Source of the DNA: Scleromitrula shiraiana
Lineage: Eukaryota > Ascomycota > Leotiomycetes > Helotiales > Sclerotiniaceae
Direction: 5' to 3'
NCBI GenBank assembly: GCA_028455995.1
Contig: JABELC010000005.1
Span: 3,100,001 to 3,164,000, forward strand
DNA length: 64,000 bases
The translations under genes were made by a program, and so were the position numbers. Positions 1 through 11,597 of this stretch are shown in pieces. Every line of letters begins with the position of its first letter. Position 1 is the first letter of the stretch. The notes below the pieces were generated by a model. That model was not told where the DNA came from. It saw only the letters and a list, made by a program, of their open reading frames with translations, and made no database searches.

Positions 1-199
1 TGCCTCCCCCAGACGCCATAATGCTACTCGTATACAATTGCCATGCAAGCCATGCTTATATACCCATGAAAACCACGCTTCGCTTCTATCCAAAGTACAG
101 CCGAGGAAGTGAATACAAGGTTCGGTTCGTTTCAATTCGTTTCGTTCCAGCTTCCATATAAACTCATACTCTCCTCGCTCTCATCAAATATCCATATGA

Positions 200-3100
200 T
201 TAATTCTCCTCATCGCTTTCTTCTACTCGCACACCCTCATCATCTTCACGTGTACTACCCTCTGCAATTATTACCTTGTTTCCGTCATTTGATTTCAACC
301 TTCTAATTGCCCTCTTTAAACCCTCTAGTGTAGCTTGTTCTCTAACTACCATTCCCCTCGCCAAATCTCTTATCGCTTTCCTTCCCATCTTCTCGTGAAG
401 ATCTTGCCAACCGGCCAATTCGGACGCTACAACCTGTTGCGTAAATCTCAACTCTCTACCTGTTTCCTCGACTTCCTCTTTCGTTCTGCTGACTTTATCT
501 TCCTTCTCTTCATTTAATCTTTGACGAGTTTCGTCTAGAAGTCCTAAGGGCCAACGTGTGGAACGGGATAAAGAGCTGTAGGAACGCTCGATCAATTTGC
601 GAGAGGAGACGATTGATAAAATGAGAGATGTAGGACGGGATAAGGATAGAAGCATGGCGATGATGGTGTTGTGGATGGAAAGCATATTCACGTGGAATGT
701 AGAATAAGGGGAGGTCGATGGAGGCGCCAACGTTTGTGTATAGGCTTCGAGGGCAGATAGGTGAGTTTGTGGGAGGAAGGGAAGAGTGGACATTGCACGC
801 GTTGAGAGCTTGTAAGCATCGTAGAGATCTATGTATGTTAATAAAATGTTATTAGGAAAGAGAAGTGAAATGATATACCTGTGGTGACTATTGCCACCAT
901 ATTGGCTCTGCGTGCAACACTTTTTGTAGAATAGTTGACGCTTCGAACCATATCTCTTGCATGATCTACGAACTGCTCCACATTGCGCACATCATCAATT
1001 GGCTCGTATTCCTCTCTCACAGTCTCTACCCTAGCCTCCGCTTTTAACTTACTTCGCTGCTCCATCATTTCAGCTTGAATGTCAGGTACGAGAAAGAACT
1101 CCCATAACATTTCGTGCGTAGAAAAGGTCGTGTGAGCTAGTAAGATCTTCAAAAAGCTATCGAGGTTGATTTGAATATCTTTCAGGACAGCCCTTGAAGG
1201 TTTTGAAGGTAATTGGAAGGGTGACCTCATGCCTGAAATTGATGGTAGCCACGATGCCGGATTTTCCAGTGCTAGGAGTTTTGCTAGATGTTCGAAATCG
1301 GTAAGTGACCGTCGACAAGTAGTGACTGTGAAACTTTGATGAGCCGATGGTGCTCCTGATTTTAAAACTAATCGGATCGTCGCGTCTTCCACGAAGAATG
1401 ATCGAACGACAGCAGTAATCCTTCCATCGGCGGCTGGAGGACCAGAGAAAAGGATGAGATCGTCGATTCTATTCCGTACATCGTCATCTTTAGCAAGCTC
1501 AACAGCTGTTAGACCGCGTAGTTCCCTTGCAAAGAGGTCTACCCTTGGGTCGCCAAAAAGCGCCCGTACCATTTCAAGTCGGCCATACTTGCTAGCTACC
1601 ATGAGTGGCGTGAATTTTTTGTCGTTCGTAGCATTAACATCCGAATCACAGTGCAGTAGAAGCTGCAATGCTACATGTGGGTCATTTACAATATGTAACA
1701 AGGTATTGCCTTTCAAGTCGACATGGTCGTCTAGATGTAATGGCTGGCCATCTCCCTGCGAAGCCTTTGCTACCGCAATTGCTGCTTCAATCATAGATCG
1801 ATAACGTGCATGATCGTAAGACCTACACAAAGCGAAAAGAGGAGTCTGCCCATTCTTGTCCTTTTGCCTCCATGGCAACAACCGGCCGACTCTAGAAATA
1901 AGATCTGGATATGTGAACAAAAAGTGAGCTACACTTCTGCTGTTGACATCCTGTCTTGAGAGATATCCAATTACAACCAGTTCAGATGCAGCTCCATAAA
2001 CAAAATCTAATATTATATTGATGAGTTCCGTGTGTCCTAACTGAACAGCAGCACTCAATAATGTAGTTCCTTCGTTATTTGTATCCTCTAGTACTGCTTG
2101 GACCGGATAATAATCATGCAAAGATAACAGGTATCGAAGAGCTTCTGGTCTCTCATTTTGAATGGCCATCATCAATACAGACTCGCCATCTGAATCTTCA
2201 GTCTGGGATAATCGTTCGATTGAAGTGTCTCCTTCAATCCCACTACTCGTAGAGTCGATGGTAGTTGCCCGTGACCTAAAAGACATCTCCGAGCTGCTTG
2301 ACAAGCTCCGCACATCCATGGTAACAGTCTTTGGTCTTCGTAGAGGGGGCAACCTTTCTTCCTCAAAATCATGCTGATATTGCCAAGGGAAGACATGTGT
2401 GAGAGTTGAAGCTTGAGAATGCCGACTAATACCTGCACTAGTAGACCGTCGCCTAGCATGTCCATTTGCTACATTCCACAGTGTATTTTCGTCGATTACA
2501 TCATCGATAATAGCTTCCTCATGATCAGATTCATCGTCGTCATCTGATGAAAAGTCTCGTTCCGGCTGCATGATCTTCATCATCTCCTTGATTTCGCCAT
2601 TCTTCGTTGCCGACCACAGCTTGTGGTTACGTCTGCTTGCTTTCCGGAGCCCCCCTGAATCTCTTGACAAATATGACAACACGGCTTCAAACGTGCTTAG
2701 CGCATAACCCATTTCCCCGCTCTCAACATCATCGATGAAAATGAAATGACGCATGTACAGAAGACGAGCCTGGAGATATTTAACTTGCGCTCTAATGACA
2801 ACAATCAAGAGAAGTGAGACGAGAGTGTCGGCATTAATCGTGAGAACAGAGCTCACTTTCTCAGAAGAAGTTGTGCCATTCACGGGGGTTTTAGAGACTT
2901 CAATGAGCTGGGTGACAGTTTTTAATGTTAGTAGTAAAATGTCCATCATTTGTTGTGGACTTCCAGCTGCGCTTAACTTTCGAAATTCTTCAACAGCACG
3001 ACCAAGTCGCAAAGTCAACTCATGTTTTCCCTGATGGCCACCTTGAATAGGTATCCCGACTTGTGAAATATCCACAAACTCCATTTGCCTGATTTTGGAT

Positions 3101-4268
3101 TCCAGCTCTAAATCTTCAGGACGCTTCATTGTGCACAGCCTAGGGAAAAGTATCGTGTCATGGAGTTGTTCGGTGACGTAACGCTCAATCAAACGTTCTA
3201 CGAGTGGACCGGTAAGGTCTGTTGTAGCTCCAAGGAGGGAAAGTTGTTGTTTGTCGACCATTTGAAAAAGATCGATAGCAGTTGTAACCGCAGTTTCCAA
3301 TGCCCCTCGCATTACAATCTCTTCATCTTCAGCGTAGAAGTCCACAATATAACGCTGCGTATGTCCATTTGGGCGAACTGATGGGGTTGATACACTATCT
3401 GATCGAGCTTTCTTCATCGCTGTAGCTATAGGACCATCAGGTAAAGGATCTGGGATGTTTGATGCGGAGGGTGGAGGTGGTAGTTGCTTTTCGAAGACCT
3501 GATTAAACTCCTTGAATAAACCTTCTAGTCCGGGCTGCATCTGCCTTGCAATCATTGGAAAATTGGTTAATAGGTCGCTAAAGCTCTTGATATCCTTTTT
3601 CCGTGGGAGTCCATTAGAGGCAGAATCGGGAATTGAAGATGACCTAGCGGGGAGAATTGGTCTACCATCAGGCAGTCTTGGAGCTAAAAGTGCCGGTGTA
3701 ATTTTCGTTTCCTCGTATATTCCAACCAGGGGCCTTGATATGTAATATACAAGCCATTGTCGTGGCTCAAGAGAATCCGGATACCATAACGTATCTGTCA
3801 AAAGTTGCGCTTGGTTCAATGTTTTGAAGCCTACGAAGGCCAGCATTAGCACACTTCCCCTTCCTGCGGAGATAATACCAACCCTTATTACTGTACACGT
3901 AGGCATCTTTAACTACGACTGTCCTCCCATTGACTGTTGTATATTGTTTCGGCTTTCCCCTATTCTCCCGCATATTCGGCGCATCTTTCCCTCCCGCGGT
4001 CGCAGCATGGTTGGCCGGTATTCGCAAGACATGACTTCCTAAAAAGTCTTCCGATCCTGCAAGATCTGCGTAAAGCGCGCCGGTCTCTCGATCGCGGGAG
4101 GTAAGGAGAACTTCGGTAGTTGGTACTAGTAATATCTATGGTTTTATCAGTTTCGTAATTTTATGTTGTAGCCTTGTAAATAGAGCTTACATGAAGGTGT
4201 ACGGGCGTACACTGTGAAGGTAGAGCACTCTTGAAGAAGGCACTCAGGAAAGGATTCAAGGGCTGCAT
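200..4268 (-). CDS. Vrl1/VARP-like VPS9-ankyrin-PX-BAR protein
   Basis: Four exons (4191-4268, 3883-4135, 879-3830, 200-828) give 3912 nt, 1303 residues. The start ATG at 4268 has an in-frame TGA directly upstream, and the joined frame is open throughout. Domains in order: an N-terminal region with a VYYISRPLVG block; a VPS9 domain at about 325-500 with the conserved NADTL core near 443 and GYAL near 485; ankyrin repeats at about 660-890; a PX domain at about 913-1035; and a helical, charged C-terminal region at about 1040-1303 that fits a BAR domain. This order matches yeast Vrl1, a relative of animal VARP/ANKRD27. VPS9 domains activate Rab5-type GTPases, and yeast Vrl1 forms the endosomal SNX-BAR complex VINE with Vin1. 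I therefore infer a role in endosomal sorting. Exon 1 ends after a 26-codon leader. The third intron separates the PX from most of the BAR region. It is divergent from the deacetylase gene. Confidence 0.85.
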
Positions 4269-4530
4269 TCATTCGACTTTCATTACCCCAAAAATATAAC
4301 TCCACCACAATGTATTAGTCCTGCAACGCGGGTATCTGGATATCAAGGATTCGTTATGTCGTGAGGCTCGTAACAACGTTGTGCCGTAATCGTGAAATAA
4401 TAGATCGTCTAAGATGAATGAGAGTGATGTAAACAAAACATTGACTCGTTGTTGAATATTCTTGATGAATTGTTATGATTTAAGAAAGCTTTAAGTAGCT
4501 TTAATAGGTGATATCATGAATCTCTTTTTT

Positions 4531-4560
4531 GGGGGGGGGGGGGGCGGAGGGGAGTGGGAG
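4531..4560. repeat. Poly-G tract with G-rich flank
   Basis: A run of 14 G at 4531-4544 follows a T run and continues into CGGAGGGGAGTGGGAG. Four or more G runs are present, so a G-quadruplex could form on the plus strand. Confidence 0.8.
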
Positions 4561-4746
4561 AGGTAAGTAGTCTAGCTAAACTAGATTTAGATTCTATTTG
4601 TATGTAGGTACTGATTTGTACTGTATGTGTTCGTACATTCTTTTGGCTCGTACCTTCATGCGATCCTGCCTCCTCATACAATTGTACCCAATCTCTAACA
4701 ATTGGCCAATTTACAATTTACCGAAATAATCACATGTAATACAAGG

Positions 4747-4786
4747 ATTATATATGATTATATATGGTTATATATGATTATATATG
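4747..4786. repeat. Four tandem copies of a 10-bp AT repeat
   Basis: The unit ATTATATATG occurs at 4747, 4757, 4767 (with one A-to-G change) and 4777. It lies in the shared upstream region of the Vrl1-like and deacetylase genes. Confidence 0.9.
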
Positions 4787-5278
4787 TTTTATACGTTTTG
4801 GGAGATATAATTTCTGCTTTGGGTAAAGTGTAAAGCTATTATAATGACTTTAGTTTTAAATTGATTTTAATGGGAGCGGGCCGCAGTGAAGTTCCCGCAC
4901 CTCTCCAGCTGGTCTCTTATCTTTTTAAAAATGAGGAGGGGAGAAGGAAGCTTTCCCCACATTCAACATTCAATCTACAGCAGTCAATGCCAATGGTCAT
5001 AACCCTTGAAGGACACCTTTAGGGCTCGAGGCTTTCAATAGTCATTACTTGACTACTAAATACGTAGTCTAGTGATTACTGGCGCCACCATGTACATATC
5101 AGGTAATTGATATCATTTAGTAGATGTTAGTGCATCTATCTATCTATACAAAATGTCGATACCTTCCATTCCTCCACTTTTGGCATTCCATTCTTCTTGG
5201 CTTTCTAACTCAACTCTATAATTGAGAATACAATCTTGAACCTGAATTCTACAGCTTCTTGGATTCTACCAATCAAAG

Positions 5279-6328
5279 ATGGGCAAAAGACGGGTACTTT
5301 GTGGTTATGGGGTTGATATTGATGCTGTGGCGGGATGGCTTGGTTCATATGGTGGAGAGGATTCAACATCAGACATTAGTAGAGGTTTGTTAATATCTAT
5401 AGCTATCACTCTTCATGTTTACAATTCCAGCTAAATAACAAAACTATACAGGATTATTTGCTGGCACAATTGGTGTCCGTCGACTTCTCAAGCTTTTCGA
5501 AAAGAATAATATAAAAGCCACATGGTTTATACCTGGGCATTCCCTCGAGACTTTTCCCGATGAATGTACTTTGATCCGTGATGCAGACCACGAAATTGGA
5601 CTACATGGATACTCTCACGAAAACCCGGTTGATATGACTCTGGAGCAGCAACGCGATGTCCTTGACAAAACATACAAGCTATTGACAGATTTCTGTGGAA
5701 AACCTCCAAGAGGTAGTGTTGCACCTTGGTGGGAAACGAGTAAAGAAGGAGCTGAACTTCTTTTGAGCTATGGAATTGAATATGACCATAGTATGAGCCA
5801 TGATGATTGTCAAATGTATTGGCTAAGACTTGGGGATTCCTGGACGAAGATTGATTACAATAAGAAGGCAGAAGAGTGGATGAAACCACTCGTCAAAGGT
5901 GTGCCATCTGGATTGGTAGAAATTCCAGCCTCTTGGTACATTGATGACCTGCCTCCAATGATGTTCATTAAGAAGGCCCCCAATAGTCATGGATGGGTGG
6001 ATCCAAAAGTTGTAGAAGATTTATGGATGGACCACTTTGACTATTTCTATGAAAATTACGATGAATTTGTATTCCCTATGACAATCCATCCTGATGTTTC
6101 TGGACGACCACATGTTCTGAAGATGCATCAAAGGTATGTTGCTCACGAAGTTTAAGTATATCACTTACAATGAGTAGGATTATCGATCATATCAACAAGC
6201 ATGAGGGTGTAGAATGGGTCAAATTTGAGCAAATGTGCGACGAGTTTAAGAGCAAGAATACTCCAGAAAAAGGCGCAATGATGCCAGCAGCACCTGGAGA
6301 GGTTATTAGTAATCAAAAAGCTAAGTAA
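5279..6328 (+). CDS. PgdA-like polysaccharide deacetylase (NodB family)
   Basis: Exons 5279-5384, 5452-6133 and 6178-6328 give 939 nt and 312 residues, with clean GT-AG introns. The protein begins with GYGVDIDAVAGWLGSYGGED and contains FAGTIGV, ATWFIPGHS, the HGYSHENP metal-binding motif, APWWE, DDLPPMMFIK and TIHPDVSGRP. These are hallmarks of the carbohydrate esterase 4 subgroup represented by Helicobacter pylori peptidoglycan deacetylase HP0310 (PgdA). The paired Asp residues near 13-15 and the two His of HGYSH are the expected metal and catalytic residues. No signal peptide is visible, so it is probably cytosolic, unlike secreted chitin deacetylases. The natural substrate in fungi is not known to me; it could be a small amide or imide rather than a cell-wall polymer. 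The closeness to a bacterial family suggests old transfer, which only a phylogeny could show. Confidence 0.88.
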
Positions 6329-6478
6329 TATCAGCAATTGATATATCTCTGAACGCGAGAATGAGCAAAATTTATCATTGAATGGAGCTATTGGGTCTTA
6401 AGTACATAGTAGGTAGACAATGCCCTTGGTTTCCTTCTCTACCAACTGGCCATTTCTCCTATTATGTCATTCAAAATG

Positions 6479-7019
6479 AATTCAAACATCAAACCTTTTC
6501 TGCCACCAATCTCTTCCAAGTGCTCTAGTTTGTGACATAACCATGAACGGCTCGTCTTTACAAAGAAATCTATCTGTGTTCGGTGGTATCTTTGCGTGGG
6601 AATATGTTGCTAACAAGCTGGAGTGCCACAATACCGATTTCCTCATGGTGATACATTCTCGGCCATCCCTCCACCAAAGACAAGCCAAACCTCCATCTGA
6701 AACGCGACCACCACGATTCAAACAGTGGCGTGTATTTAGCCCATGTGTTCCACAAATCGTACTACTATATTAAGTTGCCCATGTAACTGGTCTGGCATGA
6801 TATCAATCGCTTCTTTCAATTGAAGGCGCGAGGCAAGTGGAAATGCATCGTCAACTCCATAACTACGAGCCACTTGCATTCAGAATCCGTTAGCGATATG
6901 ATTATTATGTATTGCGCGTGCAGAAATCGGAGATAGTATGCGGGTTGGCATTTTAAGATAATTGATTCTGCATCAATTATATCACCAACTAATTCGATCG
7001 CCATGTAAAGCGATGCCAC
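6479..7019 (-). pseudogene. Possible decayed coding region, unknown family
   Basis: On the minus strand several frame-shifted pieces read like protein. One frame at about 6480-6720 contains WWRDGRE, NTDRFLCKDEP and GRDWWQKRFDV. Another frame at about 6760-6880 contains SYGVDDAFPLA and DQLHGQLNIVVRFVEHMG before a stop. No single open frame or splice pattern joins them. I do not recognise the family. It may be a relic of a longer gene reaching towards 7640, or chance. Confidence 0.22.
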
Positions 7020-8845
7020 GATCTATCTGATGCAATATCTCCAGGTCCAAAAGCAGCTTCCGAATGCCCAGACTTTCCTCTTCTACTTATCTTGGAAACG
7101 AGTAACCAACGTTGCCGTGACAGAACGGATTGCTACAAAGATATCAGTGAAAATACTACTGGCAATATCCTTCGCCGATTGTGATACTCTATACCTTGTC
7201 TATTCAGAAATTTCTCCCAATTTCTACGACTCCGCAACTTATGGCCATCGCACCGATATGTTCTTGCTCTGCAACTAGCGGTAGCAATGATATGAATTAC
7301 AGATTGAACCTCTCTTCCAATTCTTGCGTGTCGCTCTTATTGGGGGTTTCTTGCGAGAATGGGAGCGGGAGATGGTGGCTGGAGGGTGAGTATTGGGATT
7401 GGGGTTGGGATTGGGGTTGGGGTTGTCATGGTGCGTTTGCTTGTTACTTGTGGGTGGATGGGGAGGTTTGGGTTGTGGTTGTGGTTGTGGTTGATGATGG
7501 GGGTGATTGAGTGGGGAGTGAGTTTTATGGTTTTGGAATTGGGGATCTGAAGGTTCGAATTTGGTAGGGGCAAAGGGATTCTGATTTTGAGAAATTGGTA
7601 GATCATATATCTTGATCGTGGGTAGACTACCAGACAACTTAATAAATGATCTCTTTGATCTATTTTTTATTGCGATTGCGGCTACTTGCTTGAATGTTTA
7701 TTTGCTTTTGTTTATCAGATGTTTATTAGCTCTACCAGGGTTCATCTATAGATGATCTATTTGCACTTTGCATATTAGACACCCGCGTATCTTCTTTTCT
7801 TTTCACCCTATAGAACAGTGGGCTAAAGTTTTTGAATTCTATATAAATAGCTTCTAATTGAATTGTCAATAAATTGATTTAGATCACAACTAATATACAC
7901 GATAGTCTGTTCTCGAACTATAGTGCAATTTATTCTTATAGGAGGCCAGAGCAGGTCCATAACTTGCGACCGAATCTATTTTGGAGGGTTTTGGCTTTTG
8001 TGGAAAATGGCAAGGATATGGCCTTTGTGAAGTGTCAAGGACATTCCTTGGGGACTTTTGTCTGTTGGGAGGGGGAAGAGCTGTGCGGGATATCGTCTCA
8101 GTGGGCCCGTTGTATAACTTCATGCAATGGATCCAAGTTATTGCGTTGCGCTCCTCCTAAATCAGAGTTTAGTGTGAGATGATTCCTTTGTGATGGTAAT
8201 GCCATGACTGATATCTAGAACTAAGATAACACAGAACTATTAACCCCGGTTTTCATTGAAGATATCTATCTGTCTGGTAGACTTTGATGGTAACCTTGTG
8301 TTGAATCGGGAGTGTAAATTTGCTCATGCATTGACTGGAGACACAAACGACTGAATCCAAAAGAGACCTTATGCTATTTACCTGGGCGACCTTTTCTAAT
8401 CTATCTAATTAGCTAAGGGTGTTTGGAATAATGTAGATATCAAGGAGACAATGAACGCATGATATTCTTCATGGATATGGAGTTTATAGGTCATGATCTT
8501 GAGTATCTCGATATCTGGACCCTGGCGGTGACTATGATTACCAAAATAATTACGAGAGGCAAGATTGTCTCAGGTCGAGGTCCCACTGGGGATGAAGCTT
8601 GATGAGATTATCGAATAATTCTTATGATAGCCAACGAAGGATAATGGCTAACAACGCTTTTCGGATAAGTTTTAAAGATTATCTCAAACATCTTCGTTAG
8701 TCTCAGTGAACGAAAATTTATTCAATACAGTTTTACTTCACGAGAAATAGTTGAACCATATCCATATTGAAAATGTCATAATTTGTCTATGATTACAAGT
8801 CTCGCCATGCAAGTTATGCCAAACGCCGCCATCAAAATAACCACA
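7020..8845. other. Intergenic, no supported gene
   Basis: No coding region could be supported. A G-rich stretch at about 7380-7500 consists of imperfect TTGGGATTGGGG-type and GGTTGTGGTTGT repeats. The minus strand of that stretch reads as Pro/Asn/Gln-rich low complexity (PQPQPQP, NPNPNP), which explains the ORFs seen there. The rest is AT-rich without pattern. The 3' end of the proteasome gene borders its right side. Confidence 0.5.
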
Positions 8846-10396
8846 TTAGGCGTAGAAGTTGACAGTATCTAGGAAACATTAGTATCATACTTAGTGAGTT
8901 ATAAGGGAAAAGTTGAACATACCCTTCTTCTTGGCTTGGACTTCCGCAATAGCATCGACATAATGTTCGTGACTGATCTTATTCTTTCCCATCCTAAGAG
9001 CAATCATACCCGCCTCCACACATACCGCCTTAAGTTGAGCTCCACCGAACTCATCCGTACTTCGTGCTAATTCAGGCCAGTTAACAGCATCATCAACAGT
9101 CATCTTACGACTATGAATCTTCAAAATTTGTGCTCGAGCCTCTTCGTTTGGAAGAGGAAACTCGATCTTGCGATCAAGACGACCAGAACGAAGCAGAGCA
9201 GGGTCGAGAACGTCAATTCTGTTGGTTGCTGCTAAAACTTTGATGCGATCGTCCGAAGCAAAACCATCAAGTTGATTCAGCAACTCCAACATAGTTCTTT
9301 GTACCTCACGATCTCCACTCTTTTCACTATCGAAACGCTTGGTACCAACAGCATCCAATTCATCAATAAAGATGATTGCCGGTGCCTTTTCCTTAGCCAG
9401 AGCGAAACAATCTCGAACCAGCTTTGCGCCGTCACCAATAAACATTTGTACAAGTTGCGGACCCGCGAGTTTAAGGAAAGTTGCATCGGTTTGCGCGGCG
9501 CAAGCTCTGGCTAGAAGTGTCTTTCCAGTACCGGGAGGGCCGTACATGAGAGCACCTACAATAGTTAGCAGGTTGAATATGACGTAAATATAACATAGAG
9601 CAAACCTTTAGGTGCCTTAATTCCAATCTTCTTGAAGCGTTCGGCTTCCTTCATTGGCCACACGATCGCCTCAACTAATTCCTCAATCTGCTTGTCCAGT
9701 CCACCTACATCTGTGTACTTTTCTGTGGGCTTCTCGTCTACCTCCATTGCCTTGACTCTGCTATCATATTCTGCGGGTAATGTGTCCAAAACAAGATATG
9801 AATCTTTATTGACACCGATCAAATCACCAGGTTTCAGCTCATTCGGGTCTACCAGACCTATTAATGGTAGGAATATGGTTTGTCGAGTCGAAGTCTTAAT
9901 AACGGCAGATTTGCCAACTCTGGTAGCATCGAGATCAATGTTGGCGCCTTCTTCAGCGGATTCGGCAGTTGGATCCAGATCGAGAAGTTCAACAACATTT
10001 CCAACAAGATATGGTAATTGTCTAACATCCAGTCAGCCATACAAACAATGACAACTTATTTATGGAAATACAAACATACCTGTTATTCTCAATCTTTTCG
10101 AGGTTCTCCTTGATCTTCTCTCCCATAGTAGACTTCTCGTGTGATAATCTTTGATACTCGCTCTTCATGATTCGGGAATCGTTTTCTAGAAGTCGTTTCC
10201 TCGTAAGAATATCCTGCGTACTCAAGCTATAGATTTCCTCATCTATAGGATCCTCTTCCTTTTCTGGCTCTGCATCTTTCATCTCAGAATCACCACCATT
10301 AGCTTGATCTGACTTCTTGTCCTTATCCTTGTCTCCATCCTTCTTCTCTTCCCTCTGCTCTCTCTCAAGATCATCAAGATCTTCTAAAGTAGACAT
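8846..10396 (-). CDS. RPT5: 26S proteasome regulatory ATPase Rpt5 (subunit 6A)
   Basis: Exons 10080-10396, 9606-10021, 8923-9555 and 8846-8868 give 1389 nt and 462 residues. The N-terminus is acidic and coiled-coil-like (about 1-110), followed by the OB fold and the AAA+ domain. The Walker A motif is GPPGTGKT, Walker B is IIFIDELDAVG, and the arginine-finger region LLRSGRLDRKIEFPLP is intact. The tiny last exon encodes DTVNFYA and ends in the HbYX motif (F-Y-A) that docks Rpt5 into the alpha ring of the 20S core, so this 23-nt exon is functionally essential. Rpt5 is one of six ATPases that unfold substrates in the 19S base. The gene is divergent from TFIIB across a 1.2 kb region. Confidence 0.96.
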
Positions 10397-11597
10397 TTTG
10401 ACTGTTGAATATGATGTAATTTATGGAAGAGAAAGATTGGGGGAAAGGAGGGAATTTGTTTGATGGAGCGGAAAGGAATATGAAGTTATTGTGACTTTTT
10501 GGAAGGTTGCTTAGTAGATATCTAAGAGCTTCTAAATTGACCTGGAGCTACAGTACGGCGCGTTCCACTATTAGCGAGTGGTAGTTCTAAGGCAACCAAA
10601 GGAAGGCGTGGCTCCAGGGCTGGCTGTGGCTAGAGTCCGAATTCAAGGCTGAGATTCACGTGAATTTATGTCATCTTATAAATTTAGGTTCCAAGGTTAC
10701 AAGGCAACAAAATTCTTAGTGTATGACTGTATTCGCAATAGTTTTTTTTTTTGCCTTCTTTGTAAGATCTTTCTTACTTCAACTACATTCTCTCCCAACT
10801 ATTCACTTCCGCTCGCTCGATCACAAACAAGAAGATTGTTCAACTGTCGTTCTTATTCAATTTTGAAGTTGCTGGCCATCTTTCTTACGATAGTTATTGA
10901 CAACTTCTAACAACGATTTTGATTCATTCACGGACGCCTTTATTGGTCATTTGTTCTGAGAAATTCTTCAAAACGTTATACGATAGCAGCAAGCGCAACA
11001 ACCACCTCTTCTCCACCGTATCTATCTCCCACGTACTTCGATCTTTAAATACAACTCTTCATTCGACTCCAATTGTTTCTCTATCAAATTCAAAGTCGAT
11101 TTATATTCCCACCGAAAAGTAACATCGAGTCCCATCTCTCAAGGTTTACAAATCACGAATCGCGCGATACTCGAATTCCTTTGACAACCACCTCTTTCTT
11201 CCTCTAGTCATAGATATCCTCTCTATCGTCTCCCAAATATCCTCCACGTTCATTCTTCAACTTAAATATCACATTTCCGGGTATCGTTTCGTTCGAATTT
11301 CCAACTTCTACTCGCGTTTGCTTGGGAAGCGTCGGTGCTAAAGCTAAGGACAACTCGTCGAGCTAATTTCGGCGATTAACGAACCTAGTTTGAACTTTCA
11401 AATTCAATACCGCCAAACTGCATTCACCGCTTTTCATCAAGCTTTCAACCTCAATACTCTGTGAAAAACCTACTAGGGATATCAAAAATCGTCTTGCAGT
11501 ATCGCGCAAAAGAAAACAAGTTCGTCGCAAGCCAAAGAGACGTCCAGTATTTAATAAATTTGATAACATTTATATATCGAAGCCATATAAGCCAAAG
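10397..11597. promoter_or_regulatory. Shared RPT5/TFIIB upstream region with long pyrimidine-rich leader
   Basis: The 1.2 kb between the RPT5 and TFIIB starts holds no supported gene. From about 10740 to 11590 the plus strand is strongly T/C-rich with repeated CTTTCTTAC, CTCCAC and TTCGAC patches, as in long fungal 5' leaders. ATG-initiated ORFs of about 60-80 codons at 10668-10910 and 10919-11122 would be upstream ORFs if the TFIIB mRNA starts near 10650. This is inference; RNA data would decide it. Confidence 0.45.

Larger units (their letters stand above)
4269..5278. other. Divergent intergenic region, no gene seen
   Basis: This 1 kb separates the starts of the Vrl1-like gene (-) and the deacetylase gene (+) and should carry both promoters. 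It contains a poly-G tract and a short 10-mer AT repeat, listed separately. No convincing ORF was found. Confidence 0.6.

Noticed and set aside
3883..4027. Start of the Vrl1-like protein at 4027 or 3906
   Set aside because: 4027 is a TTG, and the 3906 frame begins inside an intron. The spliced frame extends to ATG 4268 with an upstream stop.
7380..7500. Telomere-like TTGGGG stretch and the Pro/Asn/Gln-rich ORF on its minus strand
   Set aside because: The repeat is imperfect and internal, between genes; the ORF is low-complexity and has no supported exon or family.
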